From positions 2,474,623-2,538,622 of the forward strand of contig SRSI01000079.1 of the NCBI GenBank assembly GCA_005656395.1: a DNA stretch of 64,000 bases, read 5' to 3'. Under the pieces are notes generated by a model. It ran no database searches. It had not been told where the DNA came from and worked only from the letters and a program-made list of their open reading frames with translations. Every line of letters starts with the position of its first letter. Positions within the stretch are counted from its first letter, which is position 1. This DNA comes from Strongyloides papillosus. Taxonomy: Eukaryota > Nematoda > Chromadorea > Rhabditida > Strongyloididae. The position numbers were made by a program, and so were the translations under genes. Positions 44,240-55,575 of the stretch are shown piece after piece.

Positions 44240-45525
44240 GGGTACACGTCAATCTTTCAAAAATTTTTGTCAAAAAACGCAATCTAGACGATTGTGTGAT
44301 TTTTGACAAAAAATGCAATCTAGGATTTTATATAATAGTAATATATATACATAATATATACTACCATTATACAAAATACCAAATTGCCCCAGCCTCAGTA
44401 ACTAAAACTGAAACTGGGTTTTATAAACCAACGACATAGTAAAAGTACCTACCCCACACCTATTTCATTTCATTCACTTATAATTTTTATGTCACTTTAA
44501 ATAAAATGAAAATGATCTAATAATGATTAATATATACATTTTTTCAATAAAATATAAAGTGATAAATTGTATAACTTATGAAAATATACTTTATTTTGAT
44601 CATATTTGGTATAAGGAAAATTTTTTAAACACAAATTGTATTTAACAATAATAATTGTATTAGTGTTACATATTTTTATTTAATATGAGTATTCTATTTT
44701 TCCAATGTACAAACATATCCAGTACATATATTAACAAAGAAATCGCTCTTAGAATTTTATAACCTTAAAATTGGTGTTTCAGTCTTAAAAAGTATATATT
44801 TCACAAGGATAATAATTTTGTTATCATTATTACGATGTAGTAAAAAAATCCGTACTTCAAATTGGTAAAATCTAAAGTAAATATACTTGATATTTATATT
44901 TTATTAATAACTATCTTGCAAAATATCAAAAAATATCTTTTAGATTTATGACATTACTTTTGTTAACATTATTTATGATGCAGTAAAAATCTTATATTTT
45001 CAGAATAGTAAAAATTTAGATTAATTTTGTTGTAATGTTTAAATTGAATAATAATCACCTTACAAAGTAAAAAATTGTTTTTATTTTAAATTAATACCAT
45101 ATTTTCTAGTTTAAAATAATTTTGCTAACGTTATTCATGACATAGTAAAAATCTATACTTCAGATTTGTAAAATCTAAAGTAATTATGTTTAGCAATTGA
45201 ATTTTATTAACAATTTGCTTAATAATTAACAAAAATTTACTTACATCTTAATTATTAATGAATACATAGATTACCAACATAACATAAAATTTTTTTTATA
45301 TTCTAAATGTTACTATATGAATTTAATTTACCAATAAAACAACAATAACATAAGTAATACATTAAATCATCAAAAAAATACTAAAAATTACATGTTTTCT
45401 TTGTTTATAATAGAAGAAATTTACATTAATCTTATATTTTATAACCATAATCCTGACACGAAATATGGTAAAAAATCACTGTGTGATTTTTGGCAAAAAA
45501 CGCATTGTAAGATTGACGTGCTACC
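44240..45525 (+). mobile_element. tRNA-inserted DNA element, copy 2 (1286 bp, without nested inserts)
   Basis: Same ends as copy 1 (GGGTACACGTCAATCTT...; right end AAGATTGACGTGCTACC) and nearly the same sequence throughout, with a few substitutions and small indels. It has neither the RTE-like nor the LTR insertion of copy 1, so it is the empty-site reference for both. It is flanked by the 9-bp duplication CTCTGCCCC inside tRNA-Thr. No credible ORF. Confidence 0.92.
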
Positions 45526-45548
45526 CTCTGCCCCTGAGCCAATGAGGC
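45526..45548 (-). pseudogene. tRNA-Thr (AGT), 5' part
   Basis: Minus strand: GCCTCAT TG GCTCA, then the duplicated GGGGCAGAG. With the 3' part it forms a standard tRNA-Thr. 45549-46113 beyond it is AT-rich with nothing recognised. Confidence 0.9.
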
Positions 45549-46115
45549 TGCCCGGAAGTGGTTTATTTCTACATAAAATATTATTTCTATCAACTTATTT
45601 TTATTAATGTTTTTGGCTCTTATCTTAATTAACTTTTAAAGCAATATCTATGTATCTTTTTTTTAATTCTGACTAAAATTAATTTTGTTATAAAATTTAT
45701 AAATATTTTAAAGTAATAATATATTTAAAGTAATAATACAAAGAGTAATAAAATATAATAATTAATTGATAGAATTAAATTTGCTAAAATACCAAATAAA
45801 CATTAAGGTTTTGTTTTTATAATAACGAAATCTTTTATTTCATAAAATTCAAATGCAGTTGTTATCTTCAACTATTTATCTCTTTTTAAGACAAATGAAT
45901 ATTGTGACAAGTAATTTGTTTCTAACTTTTTATTTCGTGATTCATTTATAAAATATTTGTATTTATTAGGGGCATCTTTGTCAAAAACTAAATTGTTGCC
46001 TTTAATGTTTCTTTAATTTGAATATAGTTATTGTTAAGATCTCCATAAACTTAACTTTTAGAGAATACATTAATATTTATTTTCATTATAGATTCTATTT
46101 GTTATAAGTATAATA

Positions 46116-47003
46116 TTAGGTTGGTGCAAAAGTTCTGTCGTTTTTTTCAATATCACTTTTTATCACCAAAAAAAAATTATCACAATTGACAAAAAATTAA
46201 GTCATTAAAATAGATAGATTGTATCACTTATTAACTTTAAAATTTGCATAATAGCAAGTTGTTATATCATCTATGCTACATTTTCTTTTGCTAAACATGA
46301 AGGCAGTCAGAAGTCATTTTTGACATTATGTCTTCTAAGAGCTCCAACTGAAACAAATGACAACTTATGCTTTTAGAAATTTATGTGTAGTATTGGGGAG
46401 AGATGTGGTATATTTTGGAACTATGTAAAGATCGTTCTCAAAGTTTCAAGACAAAGAAGTGAATGTTGAAGATGAAGCATTCATTTGTATGGCTTCAGCT
46501 TCCAATGAAGATTTTTTGAGATTTTATCAATTCCAAACTACTTTTTATGACCTTTAATGTAAAATGCTATCAAAATTAAACAAGAAATATTCAAAAAAAA
46601 TTACAAAATTCAGAAAATTTTAAAAAAGTTGTTTTTCAGTATGACGACATGCGACATTGAAGACTCGAAAAAATCTAGATGAGAGAAGCTATGAATTTCT
46701 CTCGCACACAATATATTCTCTTGATGTTTCAATATCTGATCACTATCTATTCTTATCTCTACATTACTTCTAGGATGGTAGACACTTTTGTAAAGTTGAT
46801 GAAGAAATTATTGGTTTTTTTGAAACTTTCTTCAAAAAGATTAAGAAATTCTTCAAATCTGGAATCGGTAAGGTAGCTACTAATTGAAGACAAGTTGTTC
46901 ATAATAATGGATAGTATATTACAAATTAATTAATTTTCAAATAAAAATTATAACCTTCTAAAGTTTCTGTTAAAAAAACGACAGAACTTTTGCACTAACC
47001 TAA
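46116..47003. mobile_element. Degenerate mariner element (888 bp)
   Basis: Left end TTAGGTTGGTGCAAAAGTTC; the right end is its inverted match (one difference), with TA on both sides (46114-46115, 47004-47005). It is internally deleted and frameshifted; the 65-codon ORF at 46679-46876 is a scrap at best. It belongs to a different mariner family from the one at 7180, as the inner terminal sequences differ. Confidence 0.87.
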
Positions 47004-47433
47004 TAAAACAGTTATTTTTATCATATTACTCTAATTTTAAATAAAATTTCTTTAAAAGTTTATTTATAATGTACAAAAAAAGAAAAACATATATCTATTG
47101 TTGTTTATAAAGATTTATATAACTTTGATTGAAATTGATTTAAATGTTATAAATTTTACAGCTGCATATATTTAAAAGATTGAAAGATATTTTAAAAAGT
47201 ATGTTCATATTTCTATTTTATCTATTACAAATTAAAAGCATATTAAGAATTATATTAATTTCTATAAATGAATTTCATCAAAAAATAATTTAACATACAA
47301 TGTTTTTAAAAAATTGTTAAACATCTTTATGCCAAACTTTGGTTTATTTTATAAATGATATTTAAAAAAAAATCGTCATACAATGACTTTTCGATGATTT
47401 TTCAGTAGAACAATTTCGGCTCTTCACCGGCAA

Positions 47434-47507
47434 GCCGCCATAGCTCAGTCGGTTAGAGCGTGGGTCTAATAAGCCCAAGGTCGCAGGTTCGACCCCTGCT
47501 GGCGGCA
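47434..47507 (+). tRNA. tRNA-Ile (anticodon AAT)
   Basis: Acceptor GCCGCCA/TGGCGGC, D-arm GCTCAGTCGGTTAGAGC, anticodon stem TGGGT/GCCCA with loop CTAATAA, T-arm GCAGG-TTCGACC-CCTGC. 74 nt. Confidence 0.96.
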
Positions 47508-48002
47508 TAACTTTTGCCTTTTTTAGCAATTTTTATAAATTATAATGTGTTTGTTTCTGTAAATTATCTTTGCTAATTTTTTAAAATAAATAAAATTCAA
47601 CAAAAGTAATTTTTTTCATTATTTTATTTCTACTATTATCAAAATATTTATCAATTATACTTAGACATAACAAACGAAAATATAAATAATTATTATAGTG
47701 TATAATTTTACTAAAAAGTTGTAAGTAGTGAATTAATAATTATTTTTTAACTTTAAATGATAACATTTTTATTTTACAATAAAACAGATAAAATTTCATG
47801 TCCAAAATTCAGGAGAATTTTGGTTGACAGGAAAATCTTTCAAGGAAATATAAAAATTATAAGAAAAATAATTCTAGAGAAAATAAGTTTTAGTGTTTTT
47901 TTTGTAAATTAAACTCAATACACAATAGACATATATTTTTCCAGATATGCGTAAGATAACCTTATAATATTTTGCATTGAGAAGGAATAATATTTGCGTT
48001 AA

Positions 48003-48354
48003 TCCTTTCGCGCCCTGAGATTTTTCTCTTTGTATTACGCACTCATTTGTGTGTAAAATAGAAAGAGTACTTTCACATAGAATAAAAGTTAACAACAGAT
48101 TGGTAATATATTTCTTTAATGAAAATTAATATTTATGAAATAAAAATAAACAAAAAGTGCAATTGTTAATGTATTTATATCTATTTTTTTTATTATCTTT
48201 AATTTATTTCTTTCTTCCCCTCTTTTTTTAATATACTTATTTTATATCACTGGAAATAACTTTATTACAAAATTTCCCCCCTCCGTACAAATTACCACTA
48301 TGCATTAACATTTTTGTTTATGACGCATATATGCGTCATCCGGGCGTGAAAGGG
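48003..48354. mobile_element. 352-bp piggyBac-like MITE
   Basis: Flanked by TTAA on both sides (47999-48002, 48355-48358). The left end TCCTTTCGCGCCCTGA and the right end inverted CCCTTTCACGCCCGGA form terminal repeats. TTAA plus CCYTTT ends is typical of the piggyBac group. An internal palindrome GACGCATATATGCGTC lies near the right end. No ORF. The spacers 47508-47998 and 48359-48768 hold nothing else recognised. Confidence 0.8.
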
Positions 48355-48768
48355 TTAAAACTAAAGAAAATTTCAAGTTTATTTAATGCAGAATGAAATT
48401 AAAAATAATCCTTGCAATTCCTCCAAATTGTAAAAAATTTTCTCCGTCAATTTTATGGTGTTAAATAAAAAGAAATTAATTTATTTTAAATATTTTTATG
48501 AGAAAAAATCTAGTGATACTCAATCATTGAATATAAAATTTCAATTATTTAAAAAAAAATATCTTAAAAATGATGATAACCAATTATTAAGTAACATCAT
48601 ACATATATATTTAACCCTTTCTACAAATTAACCGTAGAAACATTTTAAATTATAATGAAAAAAAGCTACCAAACTTTAAGAATTAGTTTATTTCTTTTTA
48701 GTTGCTATAAATTTTATCATATATATTATTTTTTTAAACATTTAAAATTATTAAGAATACAAGATTGT

Positions 48769-49272
48769 GTTAAATTTTATAGGAATTTGTATTATAGGAA
48801 TTTGTACTGGCGCGTTTCTAGGCCAGGTTGAGAGTCCGATATATTTCAGATACGTAAAAATTATATTTTATTAAACCAAACACAGCACAATAAATTAAAA
48901 TTAATCCTTTTAAAAAAATTACTGACTATTTAAAATTGGGCCCACTAAAATTTAATGAGGGAGATAACGAAAATAAGATAACTTACATTTATCACCAATT
49001 TTAACTTGTAGCCCTGTGAGTTTATCAGCGCACAAGTATTAACTCAAACCCCTAAAATAAGCAAATACGTTAAATTATGAAATACCTCATACAATTAATC
49101 AGAAATGTAAAATGAAATGATTTTAAAATTTCTAAGCTTATATACTAAATGTCATGATTGATAAAATGTAATTCATTGTCTAAGCTAACTAATTTTCGCG
49201 CGAACGATTAAAGATCAAAAATAAAGAATTTACAAAAGTACAACATAGATAATTTTCCAAAATTATCTTACT
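48769..49272. repeat. Repeat R, copy 2 (empty of the MITE)
   Basis: ~504 bp closely matching 21632-23224 but without the CAC-ended MITE; it gives the empty site GTGAGTTTATC. It ends 67 bp from the tRNA-Ser-AGA gene. Confidence 0.78.
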
Positions 49273-49338
49273 ATAGAATAAATTAAATTGTTTTTATAAC
49301 TTCTACTGATCTATATGAAGAATAAAAGCAAAACAATT

Positions 49339-49420
49339 CGCAGCCAGCAGGATTCGAACCTGCGCGGGCAAAGCCCAAGTGATTTCTAATCACTCTCCTT
49401 AACCGCTCGGACATAGCTGC
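49339..49420 (-). tRNA. tRNA-Ser (anticodon AGA)
   Basis: Class II tRNA of 82 nt: acceptor GCAGCTA/TGGCTGC, anticodon stem AGTGA/TCACT with loop TTAGAAA, long variable arm (GGGC...GCCC), T-arm with GGTTCGAATCC. Confidence 0.95.
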
Positions 49421-49842
49421 ACAACCGAGTACCATCTGATGAGCCACCGAACAAAAATATTTAGTAATGATTTTTGAAATCTTGTTGTATATTATGTCAC
49501 AAATGACTACCATACATTATTCAAAAAAATGTAGAATTTTGCAAAACGTCTGTCAGTTTTAATAATTACCAGTAATCTGTAGAAATATTATGAATTATTT
49601 TGGGCACCTACCATTTTTGTCTAAACATTCAGGCAAAACATACATATAAAAAAAACTATTTTTGAAATATCGATCATTTTTTTATCTAAAAAAAATATTT
49701 AAAAATGAGAATTAATTGTTTTTTTTAAAAACAATCAAATATATACTCTTTAAGATATATTAAATATAATAATTATAGAAAAATTAATTAAAAATTTGTT
49801 ATTTTTTTCAAATTTTGTGTTTCCCCGTCGATTTCCTATATG

Positions 49843-50803
49843 TACACACAAAAAAAAGTAGGAAACACATTTACGTAAAATGTAATAAATTTGTCCCACC
49901 TAATAAAATTTGAATTTTCTTGATTTGCGATAATTTTAACGCAATTATTTTGTACAAAAAATTAAGACGATAATTAAAATTAGTTTTTATTTTATATTTT
50001 ATTGTTTTTATTTTAAAACTTAAGTTATTTTTTACAATGCATTTTAAAATACAATATTAGAATTTAACTTATTATAAGATTAAAAAATGCTTTTATAAAG
50101 AGTATTTATCGACATATGATAGTATTTTTTTTTAGATATTTTTCAATTGTTTGAATAACTATAAATAAGATTTTTATAAAAAGTTATATTCATCTGATGA
50201 CTCAACTTTTTTATACTGTTTTTCAAGATCATCTTTAAAAGTCAAACTGATTAAAAGTTTTAAAACATTATACGTTTTGTTCATAGCAAAAAAAATTTTT
50301 AAATATTTTAATTTAAATAAGAAAAATAGCAAGTACTAAGATAATATTTTCAATGAACATTACTTTGTATGGTTAGATAATTATCACTTTTTCTTATTGT
50401 TGTTGTAAAATTTCTAAATTTTTAAATTTACTGGTGTTAATGGGTTGTTTAAAAGAATGATTTTTGTTAAAACGTTAACAACTTTACACGAAATTGACTT
50501 CTGATAACTCACTTCATAATATATTATAAAAACAAATTAGATTCTAAAATAGGTGTAATATTTTTAAAATTTCTAAGATTAAATAAATGTTTTATTACTT
50601 CAAAATATTTATTGTATATATTTTTGTAAAAAAACGACCAAATTTATGCGAAAATCTAACATTTTGCATTATTTAAAACATTTTTGTTGTCGCCTGATAT
50701 TTTTAAAATTTGAATAAATTTTGACATTTCAAAGTGGTGGGACATTTTATTGCATTTTATGTAATAATGTCAAAATTTGTCCCATTTTTTTTGTGTAGTA
50801 TAT
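49843..50803 (+). repeat. ~0.96-kb dispersed repeat, copy B
   Basis: The best-preserved copy: left end TACACACAAAAAAAAGTAGG and right end, inverted, TACTACACAAAAAAAATGGG. The two ends share AAATTTGTCCCACC-like inner sequence, giving imperfect terminal inverted repeats of ~60 bp. No ORF. Likely an old DNA-transposon derivative. Confidence 0.65.
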
Positions 50804-51139
50804 TATGAAGACAGTGCTAAACAAGTGGTGCATTGCACTATCTTTATCAGAAAATAAAAAAAAACTAGTGTTATTTAATTTAAAAATTACATGAAAATGC
50901 ATTTTTTTAACTATCGTTAACACTTTCGTGTCGAGTAAAATGTTCCATTATTTTAGAAATCATTCTAAAAAAACTTTTATATATGTACGTTATGCCTGAA
51001 AGTTTATTTAGAAATCTTTTTTAAATTTATGTTTTGTCTAAACGTTCGGGCGAATGTTCAAGCAAAATTACAGTTTGCCGCTATTTTGTAAGTTTTTCAT
51101 AGTCATTTTAATTGTTTTATTTTTTGCTTCTGTACACAG

Positions 51140-51738
51140 AATTTAACAATTTTTCAAATACTAAGTGAGAAAAAAAGTTTTAAACGACGCAAAATATTAT
51201 ATTGTCGCATAAAATTTGTCATTTTTCACAAAAATATATGTATTTGGCATTTTAAAGTAATAGTGAAATAAATTTTATAACAATTATGTTATCAATTATG
51301 AATTTGTATATAAGCCTAAATTTTTTTATTGGACCATATATTTCCATTTTTTTCTACTTCTTATGATAAAGAGTAGTTTAATTAATATCTGTTAGCCTTT
51401 TTAATATTTTATAGCTAATGAAAATATAAGATAGAATTGCTACATTATTTTCTAAAGTAAGCATCAACAATAACTTATTTTTTTATGTATTATTTATTTA
51501 ATCTTGATATTTTTTATGATATTATGCTTATCTTAAAGTATAACTAGTATTTTATTTTATAAAATAATTTACTATAAGTAAAGATTCCGTGTGATGTTGT
51601 TGACATTTTAATGAAGATCATTATTTTAAACAATTTACTAACAAAGATAAGTTTAAAAATTTTAAAAAAAAATAACAAAAAGCAAAAACTATTATTTAAC
51701 TACACAAAGTATTTACAAAGTTAATTTTTAATGTTAAC
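51140..51738 (-). repeat. Dispersed repeat, copy C (right part), inverted
   Basis: On the minus strand it aligns with 33.8-34.2 kb (AATACTTTGTGTAGTTAAA, TTTAAAATAATGAT). Its missing left part is at 58786-59295, so one copy was split by what lies between. 50804-51139 is AT-rich with nothing recognised. Confidence 0.55.
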
Positions 51739-52107
51739 TGGACTATATTCCTCAACGTTAAAGATCGGCCAGCCAACAACTTATCGGTGAGCTCCCACGA
51801 CAACAGAAAAACTTTCTTAAAACTTTATTTCAAATTTTATTTAAGATTACAAGATATAAATATAAAAAAAACCTAAATACACACTGAGAAAAATTTCATA
51901 GCCGCAAAATTTTCAAAATGCTCTATTTTAGAATGTTACCTTTAATTAGTATAATTAATTACACGGGTAGAACAAAAAAATATTTTTTATTAGAAAATTA
52001 TAGAATTAAAGAAAATTACATAAACTTTATTTTTATCCTCTGACGGTAACATTTCATCTTTCAATACTCCCTTGATCATCTTAACTGCTCCTGAAAAAGC
52101 TGGACTT

Positions 52108-52460
52108 TGTCTAAAATTAAATATATAAAAATATTAATTTTTAAACTTACGAAATTTAATTGTCCTGCACAAAAAAACAACTACTGTTTCTCTATAAATG
52201 ATAAAATTAGAGATATCAGTTTTTAAACTTACATATATTAATTGTCCTACACCAAAAAACAACTACTGTTTTCCTGAAGTTGATAAAATTAAAAATATCA
52301 ATTTTTAAACTTACATAATTGAATTGCACTGCAAAAAAACACTCCCTTACTATAATTAATAAAATTATTAGTATTAATTTTTAAACTTACATAATTAAAT
52401 TGTCCTGTAAAAAAAAACTACTTCCTTCTAAAATTAAAATTACGAAATAATGTTGTTTCA
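52108..52460 (-). repeat. Subterminal ~82-bp tandem array with repeated splice signals
   Basis: AAACTTAC recurs at 52143, 52225, 52307 and 52383 (spacing 82, 82, 76). On the minus strand each unit reads: pyrimidine tract plus AG (TTTTTTTGTGCAG), ~14 nt (GACAATTAATATAT), then GTAAGTTTAAAAA, AT-rich sequence and another AG (CATTTATAG). So each unit looks like a small exon of 14 or 35-41 nt followed by a ~41-nt intron. A final exon-like stretch runs 52109 to ~51992 and is open for ~39 codons. It may be a real spliced leader, or repeats that bind transposase as in plant CACTA elements. Confidence 0.65.
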
Positions 52461-52591
52461 TAGTTTTGGATTAATGTTCATCTTTGAATGAAAAACATAC
52501 ACCTTAGTGTACATATCGCGCGCGAAGAGTTATACTTTGAGAATACTTTATACATTGGCTTTCTGGTTATCCATTAGTAAATTCTTGCGAA

Positions 52592-54536
52592 ATGCCAAAG
52601 CTTGTTGATTTATATATTGTTTGCTCTCAATGCAATATTGTTTTTAAAAACTCCCAAATATTTAAAAAACATGTTATGCACCCTTTAAGTCGTTGTAAAG
52701 ATGTATACTTTACTTGCAAACAATCCAATATTGGTCATTCATGTAACAATAATTATACTGGAACATTAAAAAACTTTTTGTCTTATCACATTCAATGTTA
52801 TCATAATGGTATATCAGAAGTTCCAAGAAATATATATCTAATATCAGATGAAATCTCATTAAATGAGTTCATGGTAGGGTCTTTAAGACTTCCCCAAATT
52901 CACATATCATCAGAACCTGAATTAATGAATGAATTTGACAATGACAACGAAATTGAAGATGGAAATTTTGATACTAAATTTCTGGAGAATGAAGTATTGA
53001 ATATAGTATTCAATATAATAGGATCACGGGTAGAACACAAGTATATTAATACTATTATTAATTCAATTCTAACTTTGTTTGTTGTGTTCAAATGATCTTA
53101 AAAAGCAGCACACAATAATAAATATTATCTCTCAGCTTAATACTCGCCATAAAAGAGAAGTGTGTTTCGATAAATTGAAGTTAAATGAAATTAAAAAAGT
53201 TGAAATTAGAGATGAGATGAATCCACTTCCGTCAATTGAATCTCCCCTTCGTATTTACTATGTTCCTTTCAAAGTTATGTTAATGGACATGATTGAAAAT
53301 GTTAGAATACAGGAGGAATTGGTTTTTAAAGCAGATGACAATCCAGGAACATATTCTAGTATATTCAGTGGTAGAATAGCAAAAGAATATATTGAAAGGT
53401 TTGGAAAGTGCTTATTCTTTGCAGTATATGTTGACGACTTTTCACCTAACAGCAGATCCAGTTTAAGTTCTAAAGCATTAACTATTTGCAATATTCATTT
53501 GTTGAATTTGCCTGATCACTTTAGATCGAAAATTGATAGTATATTGATGACATTGTGCTGTCAATCCAATGTTTCTAAAAAAACAAATTTTAACTATTCA
53601 TATGACATAATTTGTTCTGAAATAAATACACTTCATGGAAAAACAATAACAATAGAATCTGAAGCTTACACAATATTCTTTATCGTTTTTATTGGAGACA
53701 ACAAGGAAGTAAATGCAGCAATGGGTATAAAGAATAGTTTTCATGGAAAGTCATCTCGTCCATGCAGAAGTTGTACTGCTACAACAACACAATTCACCAG
53801 AATATTTGAAGAAAAAAGTTGTGTTAAACGTCGTACAAACCCACCATCAAAATTTCTTGAAATGTACGATTACAAATTAAGTGACCGTCTGTTCTTTGAC
53901 ATCAGCCATGATCTTTATTTGGGAACTGCTACATTTTCTATGGGGGTGATAATTTGCAAAATAATTAAGGAGGCTAAATTTTGTTCGTTAGAAGAGCTGA
54001 ACAGTTGCATTTCAAAATTTTATTTTGGTACTAGTGATAAACCTAACAGAATAAAAGTGATAGATAGCAAAATATCGGGGAACCATATGTTAGGACAACA
54101 TTCTGAACAATGTCGTTCATTAATACGTTATTTTCCACTTATCATACATTCAATAAAAGAATTAAAATATGGTAATGTTGAATTTACAAATGATATTCTG
54201 CTTGAAACTATGATGTTAAAGATGAAGGATACAATGGAAATATTTGAAAATTTACGTTATATTGAAGAATTAATTTCTTCACCTTATATCGATGATAATG
54301 AGTTATTAATTTTGGATTCTCTTGTGAAAAAACATTTGATGTTTATATCTCAAAATAGACCAACATTACGTCTACGTGAACATAATATGGTACATTTTTC
54401 TTCAGCTATAAGATCATATGGACCATTATGTAATATTGCTTCATTAAGATACGAATCATTTCATCAAGTTGCAAAAAAATTTTGCATGTCTAGTAATAAC
54501 AAGTTAAATTTACCGTTTACAATTATGAATAAATAA
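52592..54536 (+). pseudogene. CACTA/tnp2-like transposase, N-terminal and central part
   Basis: ATG at 52592 opens a frame with an N-terminal C2H2-type finger region (CSQCNIVFKNSQIFKKH, then C...C...H...H up to ~residue 70). The frame changes near 53080-53095 by a one-base shift or a missed short intron; the second frame has no ATG start of its own. It then runs to 54536. The central part has CRSCTAT and the tnp2-like FDISHDLYLGTATFSMGV, corresponding to the conserved HD...EG region of that family, and later HFSSAIRSYGP...LRYESFHQ, the conserved GP...RxExxH block. The frame ends at MNK-stop where the foldback element begins. Confidence 0.75.
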
Positions 54537-55575
54537 CGACATCAAAAACCTAGGTTTTTGTATTCTAAAGACTTTTATATCTTAATATATTATACGCGCA
54601 CTTAAATGAAAAAAATAAATTTTGCGAACTTTAAAGAATGAAAATAAATTTTGATTCCTATAATATCACTCATCTGTATAAAAGTAGCGTCGTCTAGTGA
54701 CTTAGATTATTATCGTTTATTATTAAATCGAACCTGTGCAATTTTCATTTGATTTTTTAGTTTTTCTTAATGGTAACGATTATGTTTTCTATTGTTGGAA
54801 AAGAAAACGAATTTTAATATATTTGTAACAATATTAAGAGTGTATTATGTTAATAAAATATAATAATTAAACAACAATTTTATCCTTATCAGCAGTAAAT
54901 GGATATTGTGAAAATTTATTATGATATATAATTTCATGTATTACTTATTTTCATTTGCAAAAAATCACTGATAAGTAGAATTTACATTTAACAGTTTGGT
55001 TTCTGATTACATAGAATATATCATAGTATATGTTTACATAAAAGTTTTATTAAATCAAAGTTGTGTAATTATTATTTTTTTAAGGATGCCGAATATGTGT
55101 TCTATTGTTGGAGTAGAGAGTGGATTTTAATATATTTGCAACAACAATGAGAATGTCCTATTTTAATAAAATAGAGTAATCAAACAATATTTTTATCATT
55201 ATTAGCATTAAAAGGATATCGTACACGTTTCTTATGATATATAATTTCATGTAATATTTAATTTCTATTGGTAAATTAATGATTAAGTTGATTTTACATT
55301 TGCATTTCCAATTACATGGAATATTATATTATATGTATTTATAATTTTCTAGTAGTCATCGATATAATCTAAATTACTAGACGACGCTACTTTTATACAG
55401 ATGAGTGATATTATAGGAATCAAAATTTATTTTCATCCTTTTTAGTACGCAAAATTTATTTTCATTCTTTAAAGTTCGCAAAATTTATTTTTTTCATTTA
55501 AGTGCGCGTATAATATATTAAGATATAAAAGTCTTTAGAATACAAAAACCTAGGTTTTTGATGTGGTTATTTATT
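54528..55575. mobile_element. 1.05-kb foldback element inserted in the transposase gene
   Basis: Inverted repeats of ~185-210 bp (54528-54713 and 55362-55575) start AATAAATAAC and include the palindrome CAAAAACCTAGGTTTTTG at each tip. The right arm has one extra ~30-bp unit. Between the arms lies a ~311-bp tandem duplication (TTCTATTGTTGGA at 54787 and 55098). No ORF. A target duplication could not be separated from the arms. Confidence 0.8.

Noticed and set aside
9094..45525. Calling the tRNA-inserted element a Dada transposon
   Set aside because: Dada elements do target RNA genes but are known for 6-7-bp duplications; both copies here have 9 bp and no transposase is present, so the family is left open.
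47874..48095. 73-codon minus-strand ORF
   Set aside because: It crosses the left end of the piggyBac-like MITE and has no homology signal.
49283..49513. 76-codon ORF on the minus strand
   Set aside because: It is mostly the translation of the tRNA-Ser-AGA gene and its flanks.
54528..54560. Reading the transposase straight through the foldback tip (RHQ follows the stop)
   Set aside because: A tempting continuation of the family motif, but the bases belong to the inverted arm present again at 55540-55575, so the match is taken as coincidence.
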